A stretch of DNA of 17,917 nt. It comes from Trachelipus rathkii. Its lineage: Eukaryota; Arthropoda; Malacostraca; Isopoda; Trachelipodidae. Within the stretch, counting starts at the first letter, position 1. Each line of letters starts with the position of its first letter. The translations under genes were made by a program, and so were the position numbers. A model generated the notes under the pieces. The model searched no databases and was not told where the DNA came from. It was given only the letters and a program-made list of their open reading frames with translations. Positions 10,121 through 17,917 of the stretch are shown piece after piece. The stretch spans positions 1-17,917 of the forward strand of contig JABUQX010032350.1 in the NCBI GenBank assembly GCA_015478945.1, read 5' to 3'.

Positions 10121-10638
10121 TTTTATTTCCAAATAAACAATAATTAAACTGAAATAAAAAACAATAAATTAGTTATTTAAGTGCTTTGCCCTCAACGCAA
10201 ATCCAATATTTTTCGCACTACTGTTGTTTATAGTTCATTTACTGTATTAAAGTAACTAAAAAAGTGTCAGATAATGACTTACCAAGCTTCCCAATTAATT
10301 TTCTGACTGACATAGTGAATTTAAAGCATTCAATATCAGCATTTATTATCAAATATAAATTTGGATTCAAATAGTAAAATACAGGCCGTCCCCCCCGGTG
10401 CGTACGTCCGAAGACGTTCGAAGAAACAAAAAAAAAAAAAACGCCAAAATAACATTCTAAATCTCATTATCATATATATATATGATATATATTCTATATA
10501 TTATATATATATAATATAATATATAATATATTATAGAAAGTATATATATATATATAGTTATGCTTCCTTTTAAATTTGAATTAAAAAAAAATCTTGCCCC
10601 CCTTAGATTTCATCCTGCCGGCGCCCATGTATATATAT
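10121..10638. other. 3' flank of hAT copy 2 with TA tract and GC-rich end
   Basis: This is the counterpart of 3660-4192. It contains CCCCCCGGTGCGTACGTCCG near 10389, a poly-A run near 10428-10441, a TA tract at about 10468-10559 and the terminal-repeat-like CCTGCCGGCGCCCATG ending at 10629. No gene is seen. Confidence 0.4.
10468..10559. repeat. (TA)n microsatellite
   Basis: This interrupted TA tract is positionally equivalent to 4015-4113. Confidence 0.9.
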
Positions 10639-11174
10639 CAGGGTTGGGGATTTTTTGAAAAAAAAATCAATTTTTGATTTTTGGATTTTTTGGATTTTTT
10701 GAGATTCGTGAAGTCACGCGAAATATAATTTGTAGTAGCAACCATATTTTTTTTTAACTTTGATTATTTTAGTTCATTTTTCATAAGCCCTATATTCTGA
10801 GTTCAAACATCTTAAAATAGGGTTATAGTCTATGATACAATGAAACCGCAACACTAAAGAGTGTATGTGTAATAAAATGATAATATATTACATCCCGAAA
10901 TAAAAAGAAACCATGTTTGAAAACATGAATCTTTTTGTTTGATCATTTTTATAATGTAAGAAAATTTGAAACAGAGTAGCCTTTCGCTATGATATTATTA
11001 TTCTAATTTTTAATTTCTATTGAAATAAATCACTTGGGTTTCTAAAAAAAATTAAAAAAATATATTAAAAAGCAAATAAGCAAAAAAAAGCAAAAAATCA
11101 CGATTTTTTGGAGCAAAAAATCAAGTGAAAAAATCAGTTGAAAAAATCAATTGATTTTTTCTGTGCCATCCCTG
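10639..11174. mobile_element. Non-autonomous hAT-like element (MITE), copy 2
   Basis: The left end is CAGGGTTGGGGATTTTTTGA; the right end on the other strand is CAGGGATGGCACAGAAAAAA. Repeated subterminal motifs of the GATTTTTT or AAAAAATC type occur at both ends (several between 11098 and 11160). It is about 536 bp and non-coding. The left half is close to the copy at 4193, but the right third (from about 10990) differs much more than the flanks do. It sits in TA repeats on both sides. Confidence 0.75.
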
Positions 11175-11269
11175 ATATATAATATAATTATATTTTTTAT
11201 ATTTATCGGAAAGTAAATGTATAATATATATATATATATATATATTATAATAATATAGGTAAGCTAAAA

Positions 11270-11302
<33 letters not shown>

Positions 11303-11421
11303 CTAATATATAATAATATATATAAATATTTAAATAATATATATATTATATATAAATATATATATAAAGATATATAATAATATTATATATATATAAGTAT
11401 ATATATATTATAATATATATA
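11175..11421. repeat. (TA)n-rich microsatellite tract
   Basis: Long TA/TAA-rich DNA corresponds to 4726-4889 and is longer here. Confidence 0.9.
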
Positions 11422-12050
11422 TTGTTTTGACGAGAATACTGCTCTATATTTAAAAATGAATGAAGATTTATTTAATCTAGCATATATTTGTTTCTTGATA
11501 CTTTTTTTTTTGTTAGCTCTGATATTGTAAAATATATTTAGTCATTGATGTAGGGGAAAATATATTAGGCCATGTTAGATTATATTTTAATTTCTTGAAG
11601 GAGGATCTCTTTCTTTTGATTATTACTTTGAAATTCTAAATTTTTAAGATAAATAAAAAAAAATTCAATTTCAAAATTTGTCATGCGCGTCTCTCCTCAA
11701 CAAGTAGCAAATTAATTTATGCTTCAGGACCAATAAATAATAGTTTTATCTAATGAAATAGTTATAATATAATTTCTAACAATTCTAATATAAATTCTAA
11801 GGTAATAGTTCGTTTGAGGTAATGTTTATCAAAATATCGATTGTTTTTCGATAATGCGTAGTTATTGGATATTGTTGTACCCATATATAAAATATGGTTT
11901 GTTCGAACACGTAAGAGTGGCACTGGCTGGCAAAATTTATCATTAAATAATTTTCAAAAAAGAAATATTTGTTTATAATTTGTTACGTATAATTAACTTA
12001 AATGTGTTAATTTAAATAAAAATTAATGAAAATTAAAAAAATTCAACCAT

Positions 12051-12054
<4 letters not shown>
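11422..12054. other. AT-rich spacer, no gene
   Basis: Up to about 11628 this matches 4890-5090 and closes copy 2. After that the sequence is single-copy in the window. It includes the left arm (about 11760-11845) of an inverted repeat whose other arm is near 12800-12880. No coding frame or RNA gene is recognised. Confidence 0.5.
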
Positions 12055-12092
<38 letters not shown>

Positions 12093-12199
12093 ATAAATAT
12101 ATAATATATATATAATATATATATATAGTATAATTATAATATATATATAATAATATAATAATAATATATATATATATATTATATAAATATATATATAGA
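12055..12199. repeat. (TA)n microsatellite
   Basis: TA tract with TAA interruptions inside the interior of the inverted repeat pair. Confidence 0.9.
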
Positions 12200-12307
12200 T
12201 GGTCAGATTTTTATAATGCTCACAGTATGACTAGAGAACGGCAAGTCCTACAGTAAAACAAATTATATTATTTGGAATCAGCGGAAAATCTAAGGACGGG
12301 CTTTATT

Positions 12308-12319
12308 TTTTTATTTTTT

Positions 12320-12352
<33 letters not shown>
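12308..12352. repeat. Poly-T tract
   Basis: This is an almost pure T run of about 40 bases. The frame through it encodes only a phenylalanine run and is not a gene. It could be the reverse-complemented poly-A tail of a retroposed sequence. Confidence 0.8.
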
Positions 12353-12353
<1 letters not shown>

Positions 12354-12384
12354 ATTTTTCGTCTAAAATATTAAAAATTATTTC

Positions 12385-12500
12385 CTCCCATGTTAGGGGG
12401 CTCGAGCCGACGGGGGACAGAGGGGGACGTTTCCCATACCCCGGAGGGGAGGGGGTGGAGGAAACCCCGCGACACCCGAAAACCAAAGAGGGGGTTCCAA
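12385..12500. other. G-rich island
   Basis: Within otherwise AT-rich DNA, G runs of four or five occur at 12396-12400, 12412-12416, 12422-12426, 12446-12449 and 12451-12455, followed by C runs (CCCCGCGACACCC). The composition is abruptly different from both flanks. The spacing of G runs could allow a G-quadruplex. No coding frame or RNA family is recognised. Confidence 0.6.
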
Positions 12501-12987
12501 TTAATCTTATGAGTATTAAGTAAAATACAATTTTACTCCAATATATATATAATTATATAACACTTTGTGGACACAAATAATAAATATTTACGTCGAAAAA
12601 ACTAAAAAAATTAAATAAAATGAATTTGAAAATAAATCAAAATCATAATAATAAATCAGTTTTCTTTATAGCAAATCAAATTTTTAATTTTTCTTTACCT
12701 AAAATCAAAAATCATTACCAACCATCCAATACCTAAAATTATTTTGAGGGAACACTTGGCACGTTGCATGGTGGGATTATTATAAAATTCGATTTTTTTA
12801 AAATATCGATATCTGACAACATTACCTCAAACCGGACGATATAATTCTAATAAAAACGATCTTCTAATAAATAGATCATAACTATGAAACATTTGAAAAA
12901 CTTGAAAAAAATATATATTTTTTAATATAATCTTGAAAAGATCAAGTTTTTCAAACTGATCCCATTTATTCGTAGAGCAAAAAAGAA

Positions 12988-12990
<3 letters not shown>
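12501..12990. other. AT-rich spacer, no gene
   Basis: Apart from the right arm of the inverted repeat pair near 12800-12880, this is featureless AT-rich sequence with poly-A and poly-T runs. No gene is seen. Confidence 0.5.
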
Positions 12991-13045
<55 letters not shown>

Positions 13046-13074
13046 TTATATTATATATAATTTTTATATTTTTA

Positions 13075-13129
<55 letters not shown>
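12991..13129. repeat. (TA)n microsatellite
   Basis: A long TA tract interrupted by a short TTTATATTTTTATATTT stretch. It separates the inverted repeat region from the retrotransposon remnant. Confidence 0.95.
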
Positions 13130-13351
13130 AAAGTGTTTTGTAAAGTATTTTTAACTTTGGATAACTATTCAGATTAACATTTGTTTTTTATATACTTCAA
13201 TATATTGAGTTTCAATATAAACTGAGCCCTGAATTTAAAGTCAGCACGTGTTCTGGACTATGTTCCACTTTGATTTAGTTGCCAAACACATTAATTTTAT
13301 AACTGTTGCTGTATAATTAAACTAGGTGGTAAATTCTCGACTAATTAATAT
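13130..13351 (+). other. Possible 5' LTR remnant of the BEL/Pao element
   Basis: This non-coding stretch lies directly upstream of a primer-binding-like sequence, where the 5' LTR should be. I find no second copy of it in the window, so it cannot be confirmed as an LTR, and its left boundary may be lost in the TA tract. Confidence 0.25.
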
Positions 13352-13366
13352 TGGCGACGCAAAGAC
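13352..13366 (+). promoter_or_regulatory. Candidate tRNA primer-binding site
   Basis: TGGCGACGCAAAGAC begins with TGG, the complement of the tRNA CCA end. Its first seven bases, TGGCGAC, are those used by many BEL elements with a tRNA-Arg primer. It lies upstream of the gag start, as expected. The match beyond TGGCGAC is poor, so this is tentative. Confidence 0.35.
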
Positions 13367-13813
13367 TACAAACTTTATTTATTCACAAGCGAGGTTGCCC
13401 AGGTTCGAGACTGGGTTGGAGCGAGAAGTTTCTAAATAGTTCTGAAAGGTATTTTAAGTAATGAGTCCTGAAGTGTTGCATTTCTATTTGGGCCTACTCT
13501 TTTAGACCTTACTTTAAAGCCTTACTTTATCCCCACATAGGCTATACTTATTTTGGGCGCCAAATATATTTATAATTGACTATTTAGGTAAATTTTAAAA
13601 TTTTTGAGCCTAACTATTGAGTCAGGCCTACCTAATAGGCTTTGTGGACTTCCTGTACTGTTTTAGTGGTTAAAACTGGATGGTCTGTATATAAAATTTA
13701 GGCCAATTAAAGTGCTAACTTAACTTAAGGTGAATTGCCTTTTTATATAAAGTTAAGGTGTTCTTTTAGTATTAATGATTTTTTTGTGGTTTAGGTTATT
13801 TTCACGTGTAAAA
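13367..13813 (+). other. Untranslated leader of the BEL/Pao element, no gene
   Basis: About 450 bases lie between the candidate primer-binding site and the first gag ATG. They contain AGGTTCGAGACTGGGTT near 13401 and several GGCCTA/TAGGCC-like words (for example 13492, 13628, 13636). I see no reading frame. Confidence 0.35.
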
Positions 13814-13836
13814 ATGGAGCATTTAGATATGAATAG

Positions 13837-14271
13837 GGTAATAGGCTAGTAGTGCAGAGGGCTGTCACCACCGATTTTTATAAAAATCACTGGATATACT
13901 GGAAAAAAATAATGAAAATGAAAATCATCGCTCTTTAGGAAAAAAATTAGCCTCTCAAAGTTGTTAAATATCCCATAGGATTTTCTTATAAATTTTTTTT
14001 TTCTTTTAAGTCACAGGATATACTCTAAATAAATAATAATGAAGCCTAAAAAAAATGAAAATGATTCAAGTCCTTAGGAAAAAAAGTTAGAACCTCTCAA
14101 AGTTTAGAATTTTCCCATAGGTTTTCTTATAAAAAAAATTAGTGGGCCTCATGCTCATTTTTTTTAGGGCCATCCTAGTTCAGGTTATGATAAGATTTGC
14201 TAAGTATACATAGATTTTTTCTTTGAATTTTATAAAAATCTGGGGTGACACCCCTCTGCACCACTATTACC
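13837..14271. mobile_element. 435-bp MITE inserted in BEL gag
   Basis: The left end begins GGTAATAGGCTAGTAGTGCA and continues GAGGGCTGTCACC. The right end on the other strand is GGTAATAGTGGTGCAGAGGG then GTGTCACC. The terminal repeats extend to ATTTTTATAAAA, about 45 bases. Flanking octamers are ATGAATAG (13829-13836) and ATAAATAG (14272-14279), a 7-of-8 match, fitting an 8-bp target duplication of the hAT kind. It has no coding capacity. The interior holds two copies of a ~115-130-bp direct repeat. It is younger than the retrotransposon it interrupts. Confidence 0.8.
13886..14141 (+). repeat. Two-copy direct repeat inside the MITE
   Basis: Bases 13886-13996 and 14012-14141 share, in order, TCAC(T/A)GGATATACT, an AAATAATGAAAATGA-like part, TTAGGAAAAAAA, CCTCTCAAAGTT, CCCATAGG and TTTTCTTATAAA. 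The second copy is longer by an A-rich insertion. Confidence 0.75.
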
Positions 14272-15474
14272 ATAAATAGTTCAGAAATAGAGGGGTTTGC
14301 TGAATCTTCTGGCCCTTCTAAGGAATAACAAAATGTTATAAAGTTCACAAGAAAGTATCTTAAACGGTTAAAGGTCTGCTGTCACTAAAGCATTGAATAA
14401 ATTAGCTCTAGCTATTAATATTTTATTCAATGAGAATAAATTAAGTTGTTGTTTAATATTAAAAAAGTTAATAGATGATCTTGAATCTCTTAATGAGAGT
14501 ATCACAGATTCTTTTATTGCCCGTGAAGAATTACAACTGAAAGGACTTAAGACTGGAGTTGCAATAATGAATATATATACCACCAATTAGTAAATATATT
14601 CAAATTAAGTGCAAAATCTTTCTCAACTAACTTCCAATTCAACTACGTGTTCACCTCCCAAAGCTAGATTAAAAATCAAAATGAAAGAATCTTGCCATTT
14701 GACGCGATGCTTCTCAAATTAAAAAATTTTTAAAATATCTTATAGCTAAGCATTTATGAAAATGTTAGGATTGCCAAATCATAGAAACATTACTTATTTA
14801 AACAAGCACTTAAAAGGTCAATCCATCTGTTCAGGAAAATTGTATTACAAGAACAGATCAGCTAATGATGAAAGCTTGGAAGTAATGTAGAAGATCATTT
14901 AAACATTATCCAGAAACAATAACCTTTCCCTTAATCCCAAATGTGCGATCGCTCGTATGGAAAATTTGAAAAAGATATTAATAGTAAAAATGGTGTATGT
15001 GTAATAAAACTAAGAATGCCAATGGTGTAAGTGTAACAAAATAGGACTAGCCATTGACGTTATTCAATTATATATCTATTATAATGCTTTAGATATAGAA
15101 TGGTTTCTATGTAGGCCCCTACATGTGATTATAAATTGTATCAACCCTTTTTGATGATTTTAAAAATGTAGTTACTGAGGCTACTAAAACATTAAACGAT
15201 CAAAAAGGGTAAAATTAAAACCTTTAAATTTTAAACTCGCTCTTTTCACTAAAAATGAATCTGTAAATAATAAAAAAATGTAAAAGTAAATCTTAATTAG
15301 AGAATGATGCAGATTCATGTAAAAAAAATTATGAAGTCGTAAAGTGATCTAGGACTTCTACTATTTATACAATGTAAGATTATGTTTCACAGAATTAGAT
15401 ATTATTGATTTAATGTGTTGTAGAAGTTGTAAACACTTAAACAAAAATAATGGAAACCATAAATGAATAGATTT

Positions 15475-15516
15475 TGTAAAAGATGTAACAGTAAAAATCA
15501 TGATGAAAACAGTTGT
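15475..15516 (+). other. CCHC zinc knuckle of BEL/Pao gag
   Basis: The frame at 15475 reads CKRCNSKNHDENSC, an exact Cys-X2-Cys-X4-His-X4-Cys pattern. Such knuckles bind the element's RNA in Gag. Further CxxC pairs lie just upstream (CRSC, about 15420-15431) and downstream (CKNC, about 15540-15551) in nearby frames, as is common in BEL/Pao proteins. Confidence 0.7.
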
Positions 15517-15559
15517 ACAGTACTGTATCTATTGATCCTTGTAAAAATTGTTTTAAAGA

Positions 15560-16140
15560 AATCATTCAATATTTTAGTTCTTGCTTAAATAACTCGCAGA
15601 AAGAATAAAGGTAAAATGATAGATGCCCAAATTAAATTTTTATTAGTCAAAAAGGTAATAATAAACAAGTCTAGGGTGTAATATTACTTTTATTGGAGAT
15701 AATTCAATTCTCCCATCATTACATTTGCCTATTGTAGCAAATTTTGGTGTTGAAAAAAGGTGATACCACTTATAGACTCTGCGAGTCAGGATAATTACAT
15801 TGTTAAGGACACAGTAGAGTCTTGATATTTCCACCAAGTTCGTTGAGGAAACTTCAACAATTAGTGGCTTTAATTCTCAATCTTCAGAGTCAAGTTTTGA
15901 AATTGCAAAATTTTTTTATTAAAAATGTTGAATATCTCATTAAAGCTCTAGTTGTAGATAAAATCCCAGTAAATTTTAAAATTAAAGTGTCAAAACTAGT
16001 TACTTCCCTTGAACTTAATGGCTTTAAATTAACAGAGAATTAGGATTCTGAAGTAGTAACTGATTTTAAAGTAGTTTTAGGAGGCCCTAGTATTAATGAA
16101 CTAAATTTTAGAAATTATTAATATTAATTATGATATGGCT
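15560..16140 (+). pseudogene. BEL/Pao aspartic protease region (DUF1758-like), broken
   Basis: The frame through 15766-15825 reads PLIDSASQDNYIVKDTVES. This carries the D-S-A active-site triad and the following SQ-x-N-Y-I pattern of DUF1758 retropepsins from BEL/Pao elements, and then stops. A frame open from 15822 to 16043 keeps the hydrophobic beta-rich remainder, and a second stretch (VVLGGPSINELN, about 16067-16102) resembles the end of the domain, where the family has a Gly-Gly-Asp-like turn. Several frameshifts and stops separate the pieces. In the live element this enzyme would cut the Gag-Pol polyprotein. It follows the gag knuckle and precedes reverse transcriptase, the expected order. 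Confidence 0.65.
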
Positions 16141-16229
16141 TACAAATTAGATATGGTGTCACTTGACAAGGTATTCCTCAGATTATCATTTCAAATATGA
16201 GACAACCTTAAATTTAATTTGTATGTTGT

Positions 16230-17172
16230 TCAGCTGCTATCAGTGACAGTGATGAAAATGTAGTTGAGAATATAGGTCAATTTAGTAGCTTGGAAAATTT
16301 AGGATTATTTAAAGATGAAAAATTTACTACTAATGAGCATTAAATATAATGTTCAGCTAAGGAAAAAAGTTTATCAGTAGAGATTCCATGGAAACCTAAT
16401 CATGAAATAAATGATCTAACCCCTAATTTTGATTATGCTTATGTCAGGCTTAATTCTCTTGTTAGGAAATTAAAAAGTAATAATTTATTAAATGAATATC
16501 AGAATATTTTTGATTTACAATTAAATGAAGGTATCCTTTGAGATTTGTATTAATAAAATAGATCATAAAAAAAAGACCATTTTCTTCCTCACTTTGCTAT
16601 ACCTAGAAATAATGTTCAAACTACTAAAATCAGAATCATGGTAGATCCATCTGGTAAAAAAATATGATGTTAATGCTTTAAATAATTTAATTTATAACTG
16701 TCCATCCTTGTTACCTCATGTTGCTAGGTTGTTTATACTTATAAAACATGGTAAGCACTTAACCATTGCTGACATAGGAAAAACTTTTTATTGTTACATT
16801 TTTCTAAAGAAGATGACAAAAATGCTCATAAATTATTATGGATGACGACTCATCAAAACCTTTAACTAAAAATAATTTAATGTGTCTTAGGTATAATAGA
16901 GTAACATTTAGTAATAAAACCAGTCCATTTCTTTTGCAAGAGTCAACTATATCATTTTTAGAATCAAAGCAATCTAAATTGGAAAACTATTTTTCCAATT
17001 GGTTATATATGGATAACCTTATGGTAAATAATGACAGTTTTGAAACCATTAAGTCACATTTTAAAGCTGCAATTAATTATCTTGAACCTTATGGTCTTCA
17101 CCTTTATGAATGGACTTCTAACTCTCCTGAAGCAGAGTTAATGTTTAAAAAAATCAGGTTTGCTCTCTTCTG
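16230..17172 (+). pseudogene. BEL/Pao reverse transcriptase region, broken
   Basis: An N-terminal linker with ENLGLFKDEKFTTNEH (about 16293-16340) and EIPWKPNHEINDL (about 16381-16419) is typical of BEL/Pao. Then come a damaged fingers region, CPSLLPHVARLF near 16700-16736, and LTIADIGKTF near 16759-16788, holding the first catalytic Asp (GAC 16771). From 16838 to 17173 a frame of 111 codons is open and contains the palm and thumb junction. Here the catalytic box reads YMDN (17006-17017) where the family has YVDD, and the later LYEWTSNS fits the LRKWxSN pattern. The enzyme copies element RNA to DNA. The loss of the second Asp, plus stops upstream, makes it inactive. Confidence 0.75.
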
Positions 17173-17376
17173 AAGATAGTCTTCACTAAACTTCTAGATT
17201 ACTGGTGGAATAGGAAAGAGGATTTAATATCCTTAAAGGAATGTGACTTAGATAATAAGTGTAAAACTAGAAGGGAAGTTTTGAGTGCTATACAAGTATT
17301 TTTTATCCTATTAACTTTATTGCTAGTTTAGCTTTTAAGCTTAAGCTCTTAATGCAAAATGTGGTAAGTGAGGAAA
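17173..17376 (+). pseudogene. Start of the BEL/Pao A17/Pao region, truncated
   Basis: After the RT frame stops, short pieces in shifting frames continue the polyprotein: LDNKCKTRREVLSAI at about 17249-17293 and SLAFKLKLLMQNVV near 17328-17365, where family members have a conserved R-R-x-x-L-S-x-x-S-x-x-F-D-P-x-G-x-x-x-P block. The similarity then ends. RNase H, the rest of this region and integrase are missing, so the element is truncated at about 17376, or continues only after an interruption outside the window. Confidence 0.55.
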
Positions 17377-17797
17377 GTAGCTAAAGGAAAACATAATCGC
17401 TGGGTCAAATCTACTGTATAAATGCCAAGAATTGATTAGGCCTATTACTGTAAGTATAATATCAAAACCAACCACCCATAGAATGCTCACCTCTTTGTGC
17501 ATCCAATTCTGCTTATCTCTTTAGATTCCTCCAACAAATCCCTCTAATCCAGATCCTTTTTTTTTTTAACCAACTTATGTCAGTTACGGTTTTAGTCTGA
17601 TGGATTTTTTATGAAGAAAAGATGATAGGGTATTAGTCAGCTTTATGGCAGTCATAGAAATATTTTATCCTATAGAAACTATGAACACAAAATACATGTA
17701 AATTAATTATAGAAGGGCTATAAAATGTGCAACAGAAAATTTGCTCATTAAAATAACAAAAAACAAAACAAAAGATTTTACCATAATAAATAATAAG
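17377..17797. other. AT-rich spacer, no gene
   Basis: No reading frame or retrotransposon similarity is seen after the truncated polyprotein. A pyrimidine-rich stretch with CCTCCAACAAATCCCTCTAA lies near 17528-17547, and the end is A-rich. Confidence 0.5.
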
Positions 17798-17830
<33 letters not shown>

Positions 17831-17904
17831 AGTATATATATTAGTATATATATATACTTATGTATATACTATATAGTATTATATATATATATATCTATAT
17901 ATAA
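17797..17904. repeat. (TA)n microsatellite
   Basis: TA tract with several TAG/CTA interruptions at the right edge of the window. Confidence 0.9.
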
Positions 17905-17917
17905 AAAAAAAAGATAG

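Larger units (their letters stand above)
5091..11628 (+). repeat. Copy 2 of the large direct duplication
   Basis: This is the second copy of the unit. Homology to copy 1 can be shown from about 5367, because copy 1 is cut by the window start, and ends with GATTATTACT near 11628. If the duplication is a simple tandem one, copy 2 should begin directly after 5090; the C-rich stretch at 5091-5281 would then be its left end. This copy contains an additional ~1-kb element at 6533-7545 inside the TA tract that precedes the transposase. It is otherwise collinear with copy 1. Confidence 0.8.
11760..12880. repeat. Inverted repeat pair enclosing ~1 kb (possible decayed DNA element)
   Basis: GTTTGAGGTAATGTT at 11812-11826 is exactly reverse-complemented at 12818-12832. 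ATATCGAT follows at matching spacing on the inner side (11834 and 12803). Weaker similarity continues outward for about 50 bases (ATAGTTATAAT against ATAGTTATGAT). The interior holds TA tracts, a poly-T run and a G-rich island, but no protein. It may be a degraded non-autonomous transposon; the outer ends and target duplication are not identified. Confidence 0.45.
13814..15540 (+). pseudogene. BEL/Pao gag-like region, broken
   Basis: Remnant of the capsid-like Gag part of a BEL/Pao retrotransposon. The likely start is ATG 13814, followed after seven codons by a MITE insertion (13837-14271); the same frame resumes on the other side at about 14277. A helical, charged segment is open from 14393 to 14590 (KKLIDDLESLNESI near its middle), like the N-terminal helices of Pao Gag. 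A PPKARLKIKMKE segment at about 14656-14693 recalls the conserved start of the Gag core. Downstream, stops and frameshifts are frequent, and the region ends with cysteine-rich stretches including a CCHC knuckle at 15475-15516. The identification rests on order and pattern rather than on a long match, and the gene cannot make an intact protein. Confidence 0.6.

Noticed and set aside
12272..12523. 83-codon open frame
   Set aside because: Most of it is a phenylalanine run from the poly-T tract, followed by the G-rich island; no protein-like composition.
13401..13417. tRNA B-box-like sequence AGGTTCGAGACTGGGTT, suggesting a tRNA or SINE
   Set aside because: No convincing A box or cloverleaf around it, and its place in the retrotransposon leader explains it better.
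14368..14586. Minus-strand frame opposite gag
   Set aside because: Antisense shadow of the gag-like helical segment, which has the recognisable pattern.
15643..15837. Minus-strand frame opposite the protease
   Set aside because: Antisense shadow; the plus strand carries the DSA protease motif in the same place.
17449..17525. Possible small intron (GTAAGT ... CTCTTTAG)
   Set aside because: Flanking sequence has no open frame to join, and such motifs are common by chance in AT-rich DNA.
1..17917. CRISPR array, tRNA, rRNA, bacterial operon or phage genes
   Set aside because: No regular spacer repeats, no cloverleaf or rRNA landmarks, no operon-like gene packing; all coding remnants are of eukaryotic transposable elements.

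Overview
This window looks like non-genic, repeat-dominated DNA from an animal genome, most likely an invertebrate. It is very AT-rich and broken up by ten or more long (TA)n tracts. Every recognisable coding remnant belongs to a eukaryotic mobile element: a hAT transposase with TTF-type zinc finger, DUF4371-like and hATC regions (two copies), and a BEL/Pao retrotransposon (one copy). I see no host gene, tRNA, rRNA, bacterial operon or CRISPR array. The species cannot be determined from what is here.

Layout. Positions 1-5090 and about 5091-11628 are two copies of one unit of roughly 5.4-6.5 kb in direct orientation. Each copy holds, in order: a long hairpin-forming palindrome (about 10-690 and 5270-5985), an ATT/TA microsatellite stretch, a broken hAT transposase (1270-3658 and 7725-10120), its 3' flank, a ~535-bp non-autonomous hAT-like element bounded by CAGGG/CCCTG (4193-4725 and 10639-11174), another TA tract and a shared end at GATTATTACT. 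Only copy 2 carries an extra ~1-kb element (6533-7545) with a GC-rich motif, GGGGTGAxTCGGACCAC, repeated in both orientations.

From 11629 to 13130 the DNA is AT-rich with no gene. It contains an inverted repeat pair (about 11760-11845 against 12800-12880) enclosing a poly-T run and a G-rich island. From about 13350 to 17375 lies a decayed BEL/Pao element: a primer-binding-like site, a gag start, gag with a CCHC knuckle, a DUF1758-type protease, reverse transcriptase, and the beginning of the A17/Pao region. RNase H, integrase and a 3' LTR are not seen. A 435-bp MITE with good terminal inverted repeats and a 7-of-8 matching 8-bp target duplication sits immediately after the gag start codon.

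None of these elements appears functional as written. The two copies of the duplicated unit differ mainly by one- and two-base indels, so some frameshifts may be sequencing or assembly errors rather than decay. The tandem arrangement could also be two haplotypes placed side by side. No new biological system is evident. The most noteworthy items are the long palindrome, the iterated-motif element and the MITE inside gag.
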